This document shows positions 9,107-17,892 of a stretch of 64,000 nucleotides of DNA, one piece after another. The stretch lies in assembly GCF_035989285.1 (NCBI RefSeq), contig NZ_CP108513.1, positions 8,184,001-8,248,000 of the forward strand, written 5' to 3'. This stretch comes from Streptomyces sp. NBC_01235 (GTDB lineage: Bacteria; Actinomycetota; Actinomycetes; Streptomycetales; Streptomycetaceae). The number at the start of each line of letters is the position of its first letter. Position 1 is the stretch's first letter. The notes below the pieces were generated by a model. That model ran no database searches. It had not been told where the DNA came from and worked only from the letters and a program-made list of their open reading frames with translations. The position numbers and the translations under genes were made by a program.

Positions 9107-10447
9107 ATGCAGGCAGAACCGAAGAAGTCGCAGGCGGTATCCCTGGTGGGCGAGGAGTACGAGGTCGAGATCGGCCCCGTCGCCCACGGCGGCCACTGCA
9201 TCGCCCGTACCGAATCCGGCCAGGTGCTGTTCGTCCGGCACACGCTGCCCGGCGAGCGGGTCGTGGCCCGGGTGACCGACGGCGAGGAGGGCGCCCGGTA
9301 CCTGCGCGCGGACGCGGTGCGGGTGCTGGAGGCGTCCAAGGACCGGGTCGAGGCCCCCTGCCCGTACGCCGGCCCCGGCCGCTGCGGCGGCTGCGACTGG
9401 CAGCACGCCAAGCCGGGCGCCCAGCGCCGCCTCAAGGGCGAGGTGATCGCCGAGCAGCTGCTGCGGCTCGCGGGCCTCACCCCCGAGGAGGCCGGCTGGG
9501 ACGGCACCGTGATGCCGGCCGAGGGCGACAAGCTGCCGGCGGGCCAGGTGCCGCAGTGGCGCACGCGCGTGCAGTACGCGGTGGACGCCGACGGCAACGC
9601 CGGTCTGCGACGCCACCGCTCGCACGAGGTCGAGCCCGTCGAGCACTGCATGATCGCGGCGCCGGGCGTGAGCGAGCTGGGCATCGAGGAGCGCGACTGG
9701 TCCGGCATGGCCTCGGTCGAGGCGATCGCGGCTACGGGCTCCCAGGACCGCATGGTGATTCTGGAGCCCCAGCCGGGCGCCAGGCTCCCCCTGGTCGAGC
9801 TCGACAAGCCGGTCTCCGTGATGCGCGTCGAGGAGAAGGACGGCGGCATCCACCGCGTCCACGGCCGCGCCTTCGTACGCGAGCGGGCCGACGGCCGTAC
9901 GTACCGCGTGGGCAGCGGCGGCTTCTGGCAGGTCCACCCGCAGGCCGCCGACACCCTCGTCAAGGCCGTCATGCAGGGCCTGCTGCCGCGCAAGGGCGAC
10001 ATGGCGCTCGACCTGTACTGCGGCGTGGGCCTGTTCGCGGGCGCCCTCGCCGACCGCCTCGGGGAGAAGGGCGCGGTCCTCGGCATCGAGTCCGGCAAGC
10101 GCGCGGTCGAGGACGCCCGGCACAACCTGGCCGGCTTCGATCGGGTGCGCATCGAGCAGGGCAAGGTGGAGAGCGTCCTCCCGCGCACCGGGATCACCGA
10201 GGTCGACCTGATCGTCCTGGACCCGCCGCGGGCGGGGGCGGGGCGCAAGACGGTGGAGCACCTGACATCGCTGGGGGCGCGGAAGATCGCATACGTGGCG
10301 TGCGATCCGGCTGCGCTGGCGCGGGATCTGGCGTACTTCCGGGACGGCGGGTACCGGGTGCGGACGCTGCGGGCGTTCGATCTGTTTCCGATGACGCATC
10401 ATGTGGAGTGCGTCGCCATCCTTGAGCCCGCCGAAAAGGCTCACTGA
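9107..10447 (+). CDS. TRAM-domain class I RNA uracil-5 methyltransferase (TrmA/RlmD type)
   Basis: A 446-residue enzyme. It has an N-terminal TRAM RNA-binding domain (EEYEVEIGPVAHGGHCIAR to about residue 65), then the cysteine cluster CPYAGPGRCGGCDWQHA that holds a 4Fe-4S cluster in the RumA family. The methyltransferase fold has the SAM loop LDLYCGVGLFAGALA, VLDPPRAGAGRKTVEHL, and the catalytic-cysteine motif YVACDPAALARDLAYF near the C-terminus, ending in the family LFPMTHHVECVAIL. It makes 5-methyluridine in rRNA or tRNA; which one cannot be read from sequence. ATG 9107 was chosen over an upstream GTG because homology begins there and GGAG lies 10 nt before it. Confidence 0.9.
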   Translation: MQAEPKKSQAVSLVGEEYEVEIGPVAHGGHCIARTESGQVLFVRHTLPGERVVARVTDGEEGARYLRADAVRVLEASKDRVEAPCPYAGPGRCGGCDWQHAKPGAQRRLKGEVIAEQLLRLAGLTPEEAGWDGTVMPAEGDKLPAGQVPQWRTRVQYAVDADGNAGLRRHRSHEVEPVEHCMIAAPGVSELGIEERDWSGMASVEAIAATGSQDRMVILEPQPGARLPLVELDKPVSVMRVEEKDGGIHRVHGRAFVRERADGRTYRVGSGGFWQVHPQAADTLVKAVMQGLLPRKGDMALDLYCGVGLFAGALADRLGEKGAVLGIESGKRAVEDARHNLAGFDRVRIEQGKVESVLPRTGITEVDLIVLDPPRAGAGRKTVEHLTSLGARKIAYVACDPAALARDLAYFRDGGYRVRTLRAFDLFPMTHHVECVAILEPAEKAH

Positions 10448-10779
10448 CCTGCGGCTTTGTTCGGCGTGCGCTATGTGTGCCATGTGCGTTACGGGCAGGT
10501 TCTTGACGCTCAAATGACGCTCCGAGAGGCGCTTTGTCGCTCATTTGACGCACGTTCTGATGGGGTGTCACGCGGTTGTTCTCGCAGGTGACGGCGCGTT
10601 GGATGGGGTCTGTCGGGGCCCCTGCTTCGCCGTCTCTTGGTGAAAACCTGTCGATTATCGCCTGGTTGGGTCTCAGTAGGAGCGGGGTCCGTAAGGGCTC
10701 CAGTGGCCGAGGAAGGGCTTGAGGTCGCCGCCGTTGGGCCTCGGTGGGCCCGGCGGGCCAGGGACCGCTGAAGGCCAGG
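10448..10779. other. Gene-free stretch with inverted repeat
   Basis: No credible coding sequence. An inverted repeat TCAAATGA (10510-10517) / TCATTTGA (10541-10548) is set among three TGACGC copies, in lower-GC sequence than its surroundings. It could be an operator or a mobile-element scar next to the integrase remnant. Confidence 0.4.
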
Positions 10780-11355
10780 GAGTCCCCGGCCCGCTCGAAG
10801 ACGGCGATCTACCGGCCGATCGCTCGTTGCGGTCGCGCGGGCGGAGGAGAACCTCGGCGTCGACATCGAGGAGCTGGCCCTTGGCCGGCCGCCGGGCCCC
10901 GGTGAAGGCGAAGGGCGCCCGACCGCGTACGCGCCGCCGCGGTGCCCCGCGCGAGGAGTTCGCGATGGAGCCCGTGTATGGGGACGCCGGCATCACCGCC
11001 TGCTACCCCGGCTGATCAAGGGCCGCGCCCTGGGCCGGTGTTCGTTACCCACCGCTGCCCCGGCCCCGGAAAAGTCGTCAGCCCGGGCTGGCCCGGCTGT
11101 CGTACGGGCGGGCCCGCGCCCTCCTGGACGCGCACACGGCCGTCGGCGGGGTGCCGGGCACGGGCTGGGACCTGCACGAATGGAGGCACTCCAGCCTCAC
11201 CCACCTCGGCGAGGCCGGGGCCAGCCTGTCGATGCTCATGGCAAAGTCGCGGCACGCGATGCCGGAGAACGTCCGGCATCGCGTGCCGCACCCGTCGGCG
11301 GAGGCGATCGCCGAAGTCACCAGCCTGCTTGCGCCCGGTGACAGCAGGCGCCGAG
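10780..11355 (+). pseudogene. Degraded tyrosine recombinase (integrase) remnant
   Basis: Pieces of one tyrosine integrase appear in order but in different frames. There is an AARAEE-like helix near 10840, then LAGRRAPVKAKGA-type sequence in the EEFAMEPVYGDAG frame (to about 11000), [11 protein letters not shown] and [14 protein letters not shown] (11000-11075), and [20 protein letters not shown]. The last piece runs into [19 protein letters not shown], which holds the catalytic H-x-x-R box (HEWRH), and the MLMAKSRH helix. The catalytic tyrosine region after SRH (normally RRYF) reads RHRV, so it is destroyed. At least two or three frameshifts are needed to join the parts. No matching attachment site or tRNA was found. 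Confidence 0.8.
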
Positions 11356-11465
11356 TAGTTGACCGCGACCTGGAGGCGTGGCAGTGCGGGCTAGGGCGGT
11401 AAGAGCCTTCCTGCCGGTCGGCCTGGGCGGACAGCGTTGGGTGTGGGGTGCCAGAGGCTGTGGGT

Positions 11466-12740
11466 CTACCTTGTGCCCACTGTCCGCAGCGCGGCCAGGA
11501 CCAGCGTGCGGGTGACGGTGATGACCTCGGCGAGACGCACCTGTTCCTGCGGCCCGTGTGCCCACCGCACTTCGCCGGGCCCGTACTGGAGCGTGGGGAT
11601 GCCCTGCGCGCCGTACAGCCGCAGGTCGCTGCCGTACGGCGCGCCCTGCTCACGCGCCGGCCCGCTGCCTGTGACGTCGGCGTGGGCGTGACCGACCAGC
11701 GCCGCCAGAGGATGGCCGTCCGGCATCCGGCCACTGGCGAAATGACCGCCGGGCCAGGTCACCGTGGCCGGGTGGGCACGCAGCCAGGGATCGGCGGCGC
11801 AGGCTTGGGCGATGCAGTTCTCCAGTTCCGTGCGGGCGTCGGCCGGGTCCTCGTCCAGCCGGACGCCCAGTCGTCCCTCTGCCACGAGGAGGTCGGGGAC
11901 GCTGCTGGCCCAGTCACCGGCGTGGACCGTGCCGACTGACAGCGGGTAGGGGATGGGGTAGGCGGCCATCAGTGGATGGGGATCGCAATTGCGGGCGGCT
12001 TCCAGACGGGCCAGTGCGCGGTGGAGGGGGAGGTAGGCGTCGAGGGCGCTGACCCCTGCGTAGCGGGTGCTGCCGTGGGTCGCCTGGCCGGGGACCTCGA
12101 TGCGGAAGGTCAGGGCTCCTGCGTTCGCTGTCATCAGCGTGCCGCTGGTCGGTTCGGCGATGATGCAGGCGTCGGCGGTGTGGCCGCGTCGGAGCGTGCC
12201 GAACGCGCCGAGTCCGCCGTCCTCCTCGCTGACCACGAAGTGGGCCGCGAGACGGCCGCGCAGTCTCACCCCGGTGGTGCGGATGGCGGTCAGGGCCGCG
12301 AGCACGGCCGCCAGCCCGGCCTTCATGTCGCAGGCGCCGCGGCCGTGGACGAGGTCGCCCGTGACCCGGGGCACGAACGGGTCGCCCGCCCAGCGCGCCC
12401 GGTCGCCGGGAGGCACGACGTCGACGTGGCCCTGGAGGACGAGGGTCGGTCCGTCGCTGTCGTTGCGTGTGCTTCCCACCAGCCCCCACGCCTCGTCTCG
12501 CGGGGCCTCGGCGCCCGGGTAGGCGGGGTCCGCGCGCAGTTCGGGCAGGTTCATGGACCACAGGTCGACGTCGAGGTCCAGTCGCTGGAGGTGCCGGGCC
12601 AAGAGGTGCTGCAGCTCGGATTCGGCGGCGCTGCCCGTCACGCTCGGCACAGCGAGCAGTTCCAGCAGCGTCCGGGCGACGGCCGCTTCGTCCACCGCGG
12701 CCAGCGCGGCGGCTTCGGCGTCGCTCAGGGATGAGGTCAT
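11466..12740 (-). CDS. M20 family metallopeptidase / acetylornithine-deacetylase-like amidohydrolase
   Basis: A 424-residue soluble enzyme with the two-zinc M20 motif set: GHVDVVP (H105, D107), GRGACDMKAG (D138, bridging) and SEEDGG (catalytic E172, metal E173). The dimerisation lid lies in the middle (about 200-320), and the C-terminal zinc His is probably in RWAHGPQEQV. The family hydrolyses N-acyl amino acids or dipeptides; the substrate is unknown. It is divergent from an AsnC/Lrp regulator with 171 bp between the starts, which suggests amino-acid-dependent control. The isolated M20 gene is surrounded by mobile-element debris but is itself intact. Confidence 0.9.
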   Translation of the reverse strand: MTSSLSDAEAAALAAVDEAAVARTLLELLAVPSVTGSAAESELQHLLARHLQRLDLDVDLWSMNLPELRADPAYPGAEAPRDEAWGLVGSTRNDSDGPTLVLQGHVDVVPPGDRARWAGDPFVPRVTGDLVHGRGACDMKAGLAAVLAALTAIRTTGVRLRGRLAAHFVVSEEDGGLGAFGTLRRGHTADACIIAEPTSGTLMTANAGALTFRIEVPGQATHGSTRYAGVSALDAYLPLHRALARLEAARNCDPHPLMAAYPIPYPLSVGTVHAGDWASSVPDLLVAEGRLGVRLDEDPADARTELENCIAQACAADPWLRAHPATVTWPGGHFASGRMPDGHPLAALVGHAHADVTGSGPAREQGAPYGSDLRLYGAQGIPTLQYGPGEVRWAHGPQEQVRLAEVITVTRTLVLAALRTVGTR

Positions 12741-12911
12741 GGCAGCACTGCTCCTGGCAGATCGACGTCAGGTCGATCCGGACACTATGGCCGCCTTCCG
12801 GCGCAAACAATCTTCATTTCCTGCTACCCACCAGCGATTACTTGCAATATCTGGGGTGTTCTGGTGGATCATTGCGCACTCAGTCGGTTGCGAAATCCTC
12901 CGGAGGCGCCC
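12741..12911. promoter_or_regulatory. Divergent promoter region of the M20 peptidase and AsnC regulator genes
   Basis: This is markedly AT-richer than the flanks (for example CAAACAATCTTCATTTC and ATTACTTGCAATATC). It holds GCAAT at 12844-12848 and its complement ATTGC at 12871-12875, 27 bp apart. Lrp/AsnC proteins wrap such AT-rich DNA, so autoregulation together with the peptidase gene is likely. GGAGG at 12902-12906 is the ribosome site for the GTG at 12912. Confidence 0.5.
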
Positions 12912-13349
12912 GTGGACCCCATCGATGAGGCGATCGTCCGCTGCGTGCAGCAGAACGCGCGGGCCACATACGCCGAGATCGGCAAAGCCGCCAACCTGTC
13001 GGCGTCGACAGCCAAACGACGACTGGACCGGCTCGTCCTCACCGGCGCGATCCGCGGCTTCACGGCCGTTCTCGATCCGCAGGTGCTCGCATGGCGGACC
13101 GAAGCGTTCGTCGAGGTCTATTGCCGAGGCAACCCCACCCCCGCGGAGCTGCGCCGGGCCCTGGAGGACGTCCCGGAGGTCGTCGAGGCTTGTACCGTTT
13201 CCGGTGCCGCGGACGCTGTGATCCACCTTCTCGCCGAGAGCATCACGCATCTGGAACAGGCCATCCAGCGGGTCCGCGCGACCGAGCCCGTCGAGCGTAC
13301 GGAGAGCGCCATCGTCTTGTCCCGGCTGATCAAACGGCCGCATCTGTGA
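12912..13349 (+). CDS. AsnC/Lrp family transcriptional regulator
   Basis: A 145-residue protein. The N-terminal helix-turn-helix runs IDEAIVRCVQQNARATYAEIGKAANLSASTAKRRLDRL (about residues 3-42 in the unbroken text of the protein), followed by a RAM ligand-binding domain (CTVSGAADAVIHLLAE). GTG 12912 has GGAGG five bases upstream; an upstream GTG at 12864 lacks a ribosome site. It is divergent from the M20 peptidase, its most likely target, and by family knowledge its effector would be an amino acid. Confidence 0.85.
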   Translation: MDPIDEAIVRCVQQNARATYAEIGKAANLSASTAKRRLDRLVLTGAIRGFTAVLDPQVLAWRTEAFVEVYCRGNPTPAELRRALEDVPEVVEACTVSGAADAVIHLLAESITHLEQAIQRVRATEPVERTESAIVLSRLIKRPHL

Positions 13350-13394
13350 CAGCCGTCCCAGAACCACCGCCGGATTCTGGGCGGAGGCCGACGG

Positions 13395-13545
13395 ACCGCA
13401 GAGCATATTGATGTGGTGCCGCACGAACGGAGAGAGGCGGGCGACGTCCTCGTCGCGGACGTCGAACCCGTCCGACCGCAACTGGTTGACCGCGGGGTCC
13501 ACGTACCTCGTGCAGAAGAGGACGTGCTCGGGTTGCGCCGTTTGC
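13395..13545 (-). pseudogene. C-terminal remnant of a Tn3-family transposase
   Basis: Reading the minus strand gives EHVLFCTRYVDPAVNQLRSD followed by DEDVARLSPFVRHHINMLCG. This is the well-known Tn3 TnpA ending, where the usual text is NTRY..A...LR..G..V.DEDVARLSP...HIN..GRY. Only about 45 residues remain and no inverted terminal repeat was recognised. The rest of 13350-13711 holds no gene that I can support. Confidence 0.7.
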
Positions 13546-13711
13546 CGCGCGGGGCCGAGCCGGTCGCGTCGGAGCCGCGGCGGCCGCTCGGTGGCCCGAG
13601 CAGCCGGGAGAGAGGGCCAGGGGGTGGGGGAGTTTCCCTGCTCAAGCCTGCCGATGGGGCTGTGCGGTTCCTATGCTGCGCTTGTGTCCCGCTCCGCCAC
13701 CGTGTGAGCGT

Positions 13712-14437
13712 TCACTGGCCCACTCCGTCCCGTGTCCGCCGCTGGCCGTCGGGGGAGACGCAGGGCCGTTGCAGGCGCCAGACGTCGGCTGGAGGCAGGT
13801 TGGCCCACACGGTCCGGCGGCCGGTGGCGTAACTGCGCTGGTAGGCGGACATGATCTCGTTCACCGCGGCCCCTCGGCGCGCTTCCCTCCGTGATGCGGT
13901 CAGGGCACGGAGCCTGCATATGGCGACGTGGGTGAAGCAGGTCAGGGTGCCGCCCGGATGCAGCAGTTCCATGCAGCGGGCCAAGATGCGCTCGACCTCT
14001 ACCGGGGTGAACTTGCTCAGCGGCAGCCCGGAGACGATCACGTCGAAGCGGTCGTCGGTATCGAGGTCCTCGACGCACGTCTGGTGCACGGTCACCGGCC
14101 GGGGCCCGCCTGCCGGGGCGGGATGCGTGGCGGCGAGGTGGCGCAACTGCGTGGCGAACCGCGGATCGGCTTCGACGACGTCCAGGCGGCTGCCCCGGGG
14201 CAGTTGGGATATCAGGGAGCGAGTGACCCCTCCGGTGCCGGCGCCGGCTTCCAGCACTGCCAGCGGACGGGGCGCCTGGACCCGCACGGGTTCGGTCAGG
14301 GCCCGGGCCAGCGCGTTTCCGCTGGGGGCGGCAGCACCGGCAGGCCGCAGATCGCGGGCCGCTTCGATCAGGAACATCCAGCCTTCTGCGCGGCGCTGCG
14401 CCAGGACTCGGTCGTGGGAGGTGGTCCAGCCGTTCAT
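13712..14437 (-). CDS. Class I SAM-dependent methyltransferase, phospholipid N-methyltransferase-like
   Basis: A 241-residue protein. The SAM-binding motif I is VLEAGAGTGGVTRSLI, with the acidic residue at the end of strand 2 in LDVVEADPRF. The later motif VIVSGLPLSKFTPVEVERIL with LHPGGTLTCFTHVAI resembles bacterial phosphatidylethanolamine N-methyltransferases (PmtA) and rRNA-dimethylase-like enzymes. The family call is from memory; the substrate is uncertain. There is no obvious operon partner; a short palindrome lies 58 bp upstream. It is intact among broken genes. Confidence 0.75.
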   Translation of the reverse strand: MNGWTTSHDRVLAQRRAEGWMFLIEAARDLRPAGAAAPSGNALARALTEPVRVQAPRPLAVLEAGAGTGGVTRSLISQLPRGSRLDVVEADPRFATQLRHLAATHPAPAGGPRPVTVHQTCVEDLDTDDRFDVIVSGLPLSKFTPVEVERILARCMELLHPGGTLTCFTHVAICRLRALTASRREARRGAAVNEIMSAYQRSYATGRRTVWANLPPADVWRLQRPCVSPDGQRRTRDGVGQ

Positions 14438-14494
14438 GGGTTCGACGGTAGAAGCTGGTGTTTCGCATCGGATCCGTCGTTCTGCGAGGTTGAC

Positions 14495-14512
14495 CCCCTA
14501 CGAAAGTAGGGG
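14495..14512. promoter_or_regulatory. Perfect palindrome, candidate operator
   Basis: CCCCTAC-GAAA-GTAGGGG forms an 18-bp palindrome 58 bp upstream of the methyltransferase ATG. The CTAC-N4-GTAG core resembles sites bound by LuxR-type (NarL-family) response regulators, and truncated regulators of that family lie just beyond. A GNRA-loop hairpin in RNA is the alternative reading. Confidence 0.5.
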
Positions 14513-14665
14513 CCGCTGACGGGACAGACGTCGGGCAGAGCCGTCCGCCCGCCAAGGCTCCGCCCACGGAGCAGCAGGGCGGCGGGACGCGGCGGCGGAT
14601 GCCGACAGGGGCGACATCGCGTCGGGGTTGTCGGACTCCCCTTCCGGGTTCCCGGTGTCGCCCAG

Positions 14666-14853
14666 TCAGGCTGTGATGCCCGCGTCGCGGGCCAGGAGGG
14701 CGGCCTGGACGCGGTTGGTGACTTCCAGTGCGGTCAGGACACGGCTGACGTGGGCCTTGACGGTGCTCTCGCGCATGGCGAGGCGGGTGGCGATGTCGGC
14801 ATTGGTGTCGCCTTGGGCGAGCAGGGTGAGCACGTCGCGTTCGCGGGGGGTTG
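14666..14853 (-). pseudogene. Truncated LuxR/NarL response regulator: DNA-binding tail only
   Basis: The minus strand encodes PRERDVLTLLAQGDTNADIA, then MRESTVKAHVSRVLTALEV and NRVQAALLARDAGITA with a stop. This is the complete C-terminal LuxR helix-turn-helix of a NarL-family response regulator. The receiver domain is missing: at about 14853 the sequence changes abruptly to a DedA gene running the other way. The break looks like a recombination joint. Confidence 0.75.
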
Positions 14854-15397
14854 CGCACTGGCCCGCACCGGCCAGGTCGACCTTCTCCTCGTCATCGCAG
14901 CCGCAGCCGGTGCCGTGGTGGCGGGTGACTTCCTCGCCCACCGCACCGGCAGGTATCTCGGTGACCGGCTGCGCGCCGGCCGCATGGGCCGTCGCGTTCC
15001 GGATGCCGCGTGGGGCAGGGCCGAGACGCTGATGACGCGCCACGGCGGCCGAGCGGTCTTCGTGGCCCGCTTCCTGCCGGTGGTGCGCACCCTCGCCCCG
15101 CACTCCGCGGGCGCCACCCGCCTGCCCTACCGGCGCATCGCCCCGTACAGCGTCGTCGCCGCCTGCCTGTGGGCCGCAGTGGAAGCGGGTGTCGGATACG
15201 CCGCCGCGACCTCCCTCCAGCGCGTCCTCACGCTGGGCGGCCCCGCCTTTGCCGTCGTCGCTCTGACGGCGATCGGGGGCGCGCTGCTGTGGAGACGCAG
15301 GCGCCGCCACGTTCCTGAAGCACAGGGACCGGCGCCTGAGCCCGCTGCGGAGTCTTCCGGTCATGTTCAGGCAGGTCTGACGAGGCCGGTGTCGTAG
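14851..15397 (+). pseudogene. DedA-family membrane protein lacking its N-terminus
   Basis: From about 14851 the plus strand reads ALARTGQVDLLLVIAAAAGA, GDFLAHRTGRYLGDRL, MTRHGGRAVFVARFLPVVRT with the family R-x3-P, then AGATRLPYRRIAPYSVVAAC. It ends in a final helix and a basic tail. This is the DedA/VTT domain, whose members are implicated in lipid carrier flipping. The first 70-80 residues, including the first re-entrant segment, are missing, and no ribosome site precedes the fragment. An open frame continues upstream by chance over the opposite-strand LuxR tail. It is probably dead. Confidence 0.75.
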
Positions 15398-15492
15398 GCG
15401 AAGATCACGGCCTGGACCCGGTCCCGGACTCCGATCTTGGTGAGGATGCTGCTGACGTGGGACTTGACGGTGGACTCGGCGAGGGAAACGCT
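15367..15492 (-). pseudogene. Second truncated LuxR response regulator tail
   Basis: The minus strand gives [20 protein letters not shown] then [18 protein letters not shown] and a stop: the last two helices of a NarL-family regulator. The sequence upstream (15493-15560) is not recognisable. It overlaps the end of the DedA fragment by about 30 bp and has the same orientation as the other LuxR tail at 14666, so DedA is bracketed by two unrelated LuxR ends. Confidence 0.7.
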
Positions 15493-15511
15493 AGGAGCGA
15501 GGAAGGTGAGC

Positions 15512-15532
15512 GGACCCGACTCTTCCGGGTCC
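15512..15532. terminator. Hairpin downstream of the TrmH-like gene
   Basis: GGACCCG (15512-15518), a 7-nt loop, and CGGGTCC (15526-15532) form a perfect 7-bp stem 42 nt beyond the minus-strand methyltransferase stop. No T tract follows, so it is only a possible terminator. Confidence 0.4.
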
Positions 15533-15574
15533 GGTTCGGTCGGGCGTACGCCCCGGGTGTTGACCCAAGAGCCG

Positions 15575-16411
15575 TCAGGCCGAGTGCTTCCTCGCAGCGG
15601 TCCGCTGACGGGAAGCCTCGTACAGCACAGCGGTTGCGGCATTCGCGGCGTTCAGCGAACTCGCCGAGCCGGTCATCGGAACGCTGACCGTGTGGTCACA
15701 CAGGTCCCGCCAGGTGCTGCTCAGCCCGGACGTCTCGTTGCCGATCAGCAGCAGCACCGGCTGGGTGAAGTCGAAGTCGAAGACGTCGCAGTCCCCCTTC
15801 TCATCGGTGCCCACCAGGACGATCGGCTGCCCCATGGCCCGCCGCGCGTCGATCCAGGCCATCACGTCGCCGGGCGAGGGAACGCGTACGGCCGGTACGG
15901 CGAACAGGGAACCCGTGCTCGCCCGCACGGACTTGGGGTCGTACACGTCGGCGGCGTGTCCCGACACGATGAGCCCGTGCGCCCCGAAGGCGTCCGCAGA
16001 CCGGATGATGCTGCCGATGTTCCCAGGACTGGTCGGCCGGTCGAACAGGACGCCCAGGAAGTCGTCGCCGGGCGTTAACCGACCGAGGTCGTCGGCCGGC
16101 ATCTCAATGATGGCGACGAGTTCCGGTGCGCTCTCGCTCTTCTCCCCGAGGTCCGCCAGCATGTCCGGCGCCATGGCGACCCGCTCGGCGTCGACGGACC
16201 GTAACAGGTCCTCCGCCCACTGCGACAAGGTCCGCTTGCCGTCGTACAGCAGCGCCTTGACGGTCCAGCCGTACCGGACTGCCATCGATATCGGACGAAC
16301 ACCCTGCACCAGGAACTCGCGCGCTCGCGTTCGCTTGTTCCGGTTGGTCAGCAGCGACTCCCACTGCTGAAAGCGGGCGTTGCGTGAGGTGATTCGCTGG
16401 AGCGGTGGCAA
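15575..16411 (-). CDS. TrmH/SpoU family RNA 2'-O-ribose methyltransferase
   Basis: A 278-residue protein. An N-terminal substrate-binding region ([17 protein letters not shown]) leads to the SPOUT knot with its three family motifs: [35 protein letters not shown] and [24 protein letters not shown] (given here in pieces of the known order). SPOUT enzymes methylate ribose in tRNA or rRNA as dimers; the target nucleotide is unknown. The length is normal and the knot is complete, so it should be active. It is flanked by a LuxR remnant and an IS remnant, and its 5' region is directly joined to transposase debris. Confidence 0.9.
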   Translation of the reverse strand: MPPLQRITSRNARFQQWESLLTNRNKRTRAREFLVQGVRPISMAVRYGWTVKALLYDGKRTLSQWAEDLLRSVDAERVAMAPDMLADLGEKSESAPELVAIIEMPADDLGRLTPGDDFLGVLFDRPTSPGNIGSIIRSADAFGAHGLIVSGHAADVYDPKSVRASTGSLFAVPAVRVPSPGDVMAWIDARRAMGQPIVLVGTDEKGDCDVFDFDFTQPVLLLIGNETSGLSSTWRDLCDHTVSVPMTGSASSLNAANAATAVLYEASRQRTAARKHSA

Positions 16412-16439
16412 GTGTTCTCCAAGGCAAGCCAGTACTGAT

Positions 16440-16660
16440 GATGTGATGCCAGCCTACTAACGGCTGACACAGTGAGCTGAGTTGTCGGTGGGCGATGAGA
16501 TAGGACGCCAGTTCGATGAACGCTTCGTGGACGTCGGATCGGCGTTCCCAGCGGATACGCAGGCGGCGCAAGCCGGGGAGCCAGGCGAAGGTCCGCTCAA
16601 CGACCCACCTGTAAGTGCCCAGCGGTGATGTTCTGTTTCTGGGACATGGCGAAGCCCTGC
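16440..16660 (-). pseudogene. IS5-type DDE transposase C-terminal remnant
   Basis: The minus strand reads YRWVVERTFAWLPGLRRLRI then WERRSDVHEAFIELASYLIA and HRQLSSLC. This is the common C-terminal end of Streptomyces IS5/IS1647-like transposases, in which the E of VVERTFAWL is the catalytic glutamate. The DD part is absent, and the following residues up to 16751 are not recognisable. No terminal inverted repeats were identified. Confidence 0.8.
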
Positions 16661-16779
16661 TCCATGAGAAGGGTGCCGCCATCGGGACGGCACAGGAGAG
16701 GCCCCGCGCTCGGGTGCCTTGGCCGCCCGGTTGCACGGAAGACCGAGGCACCCGCGACCGGTGCGGTGCCGCCTGCCGG

Positions 16780-17631
16780 TCAGTCGGTCAGGCGCCGCTT
16801 GCTGAGCCAGCTGACCATCTCCGGGTCCTGGTGGTCGAAGAACAGGGAGGCGCCGGTGTCCAGGGTGGCGATGGACGCCATCTGTTCGTCCGTCAGCTCG
16901 AAGTCGAAGACGTCGATGTTCTCCGCCATGCGCTCCGGACGGACCGACTTGGGAATGGTGATGACGCCGCGCTGGGTCAGCCAGCGCAGCACGACCTGCG
17001 CGACCGACTTGCCGTGCTCCTTGCCGATCCCGGCCAGTACGGGGTTCGTGAACAGGTCGTTCTTGCCTTCGGCGAAGCCGCCCCAGGACTGGATCTGCAC
17101 GCCGTGCCGGCGCATGAGGTCCTGGTAGTCGGCGCGCTGGAAGAACGGATGGGTCTCGATCTGGTTGACCGCGGGCACGATCTCGTTGTTGGCGATCAGA
17201 TCGATCAGCCGGTCGGGGTAGAAATTGGCGACACCGATCGCCTTGGCGAGGCCCTCGCGGTTGAGGGCTTCCATGGCGCGCCACTGGCCGTAGACGTCGC
17301 CGAAGGGCTGGTGCATCAGGTACAGGTCGAGGTGGTCCAGGCCCAACTTGTTCAGTGACGTCTCGAAGGCGCGCTTCGTGTTCTCCTCGGCCGGGGCGTC
17401 CTGCACCCACAACTTGGTGGTGACGAACAGGTCCTCGCGAGCGACGCCGCTGGACTTGATGGCGCCGCCGACGGCTTCCTCGTTGTTGTAGGCGGCGGCG
17501 GTGTCCAGCAGACGGTAGCCGGCGGCCAGCGCGTCGGAGACGGCGCGTTCGGTGTCCTCGGCGGGGATCTGGTAGACGCCGAAGCCGAGGATCAGCATCT
17601 CGACACCGTTGTTGAGGATGACGGTCTGCAT
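16780..17631 (-). CDS. Aldo/keto reductase
   Basis: A 283-residue TIM-barrel NADPH oxidoreductase with the whole catalytic tetrad: D43 ([11 protein letters not shown]), Y48, K73 (VTTKLW) and H107 (LYLMHQPFG). The NADP-binding end [19 protein letters not shown] is also present. ATG 17631 has AGGAGG seven bases upstream, a strong site. The divergent neighbour is an MmyB-type XRE regulator, so regulated detoxification of an aldehyde or ketone is likely; the substrate is unknown. A remnant of a second dehydrogenase precedes it on the same strand. Confidence 0.92.
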   Translation of the reverse strand: MQTVILNNGVEMLILGFGVYQIPAEDTERAVSDALAAGYRLLDTAAAYNNEEAVGGAIKSSGVAREDLFVTTKLWVQDAPAEENTKRAFETSLNKLGLDHLDLYLMHQPFGDVYGQWRAMEALNREGLAKAIGVANFYPDRLIDLIANNEIVPAVNQIETHPFFQRADYQDLMRRHGVQIQSWGGFAEGKNDLFTNPVLAGIGKEHGKSVAQVVLRWLTQRGVITIPKSVRPERMAENIDVFDFELTDEQMASIATLDTGASLFFDHQDPEMVSWLSKRRLTD

Positions 17632-17661
17632 GGGGATTCCTCCTTGTCGTACTGGTGAGGG

Positions 17662-17760
17662 TCAGAGAGTGATGAGGGCCTTGAGGACGCGGCGGTCGGC
17701 CATGGCCCGGTAGGCGTCCGGGGTCTGGTCGGCGGTGCTCCTGCTTGACGGGGCGGAAGT
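17662..17760 (-). pseudogene. C-terminal scrap of a medium-chain dehydrogenase
   Basis: About 24 residues, ending TPDAYRAMADRRVLKALITL and a stop, match the usual end of zinc-type or quinone-oxidoreductase-like medium-chain dehydrogenases, where a helix AYRAM is followed by a short KALI strand. No upstream part remains. It lies 30 nt before the reductase gene, so an oxidoreductase operon may have been cut here. Confidence 0.5.
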
Positions 17761-17892
17761 GGTGACGTCATCCACCGTGCCGCCCCACGCACCACATAGG
17801 CAGGCCGGGTTCTGCCAGGGGGTGACCAGCGGGGGTATGACAGGGCCCCCACGCGGATACCGCCCTGGCGGCAGCGTTGCGACACTGGCTCC

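Noticed and set aside
10510..10548. Integration attachment site next to the integrase remnant
   Set aside because: Only an 8-bp inverted repeat is present; no direct repeat pair and no tRNA gene were found.
14750..15397. Full DedA gene starting at 14750
   Set aside because: The first 35 codons are the antisense of a LuxR helix-turn-helix and do not resemble a DedA N-terminus, so the gene is read as truncated.
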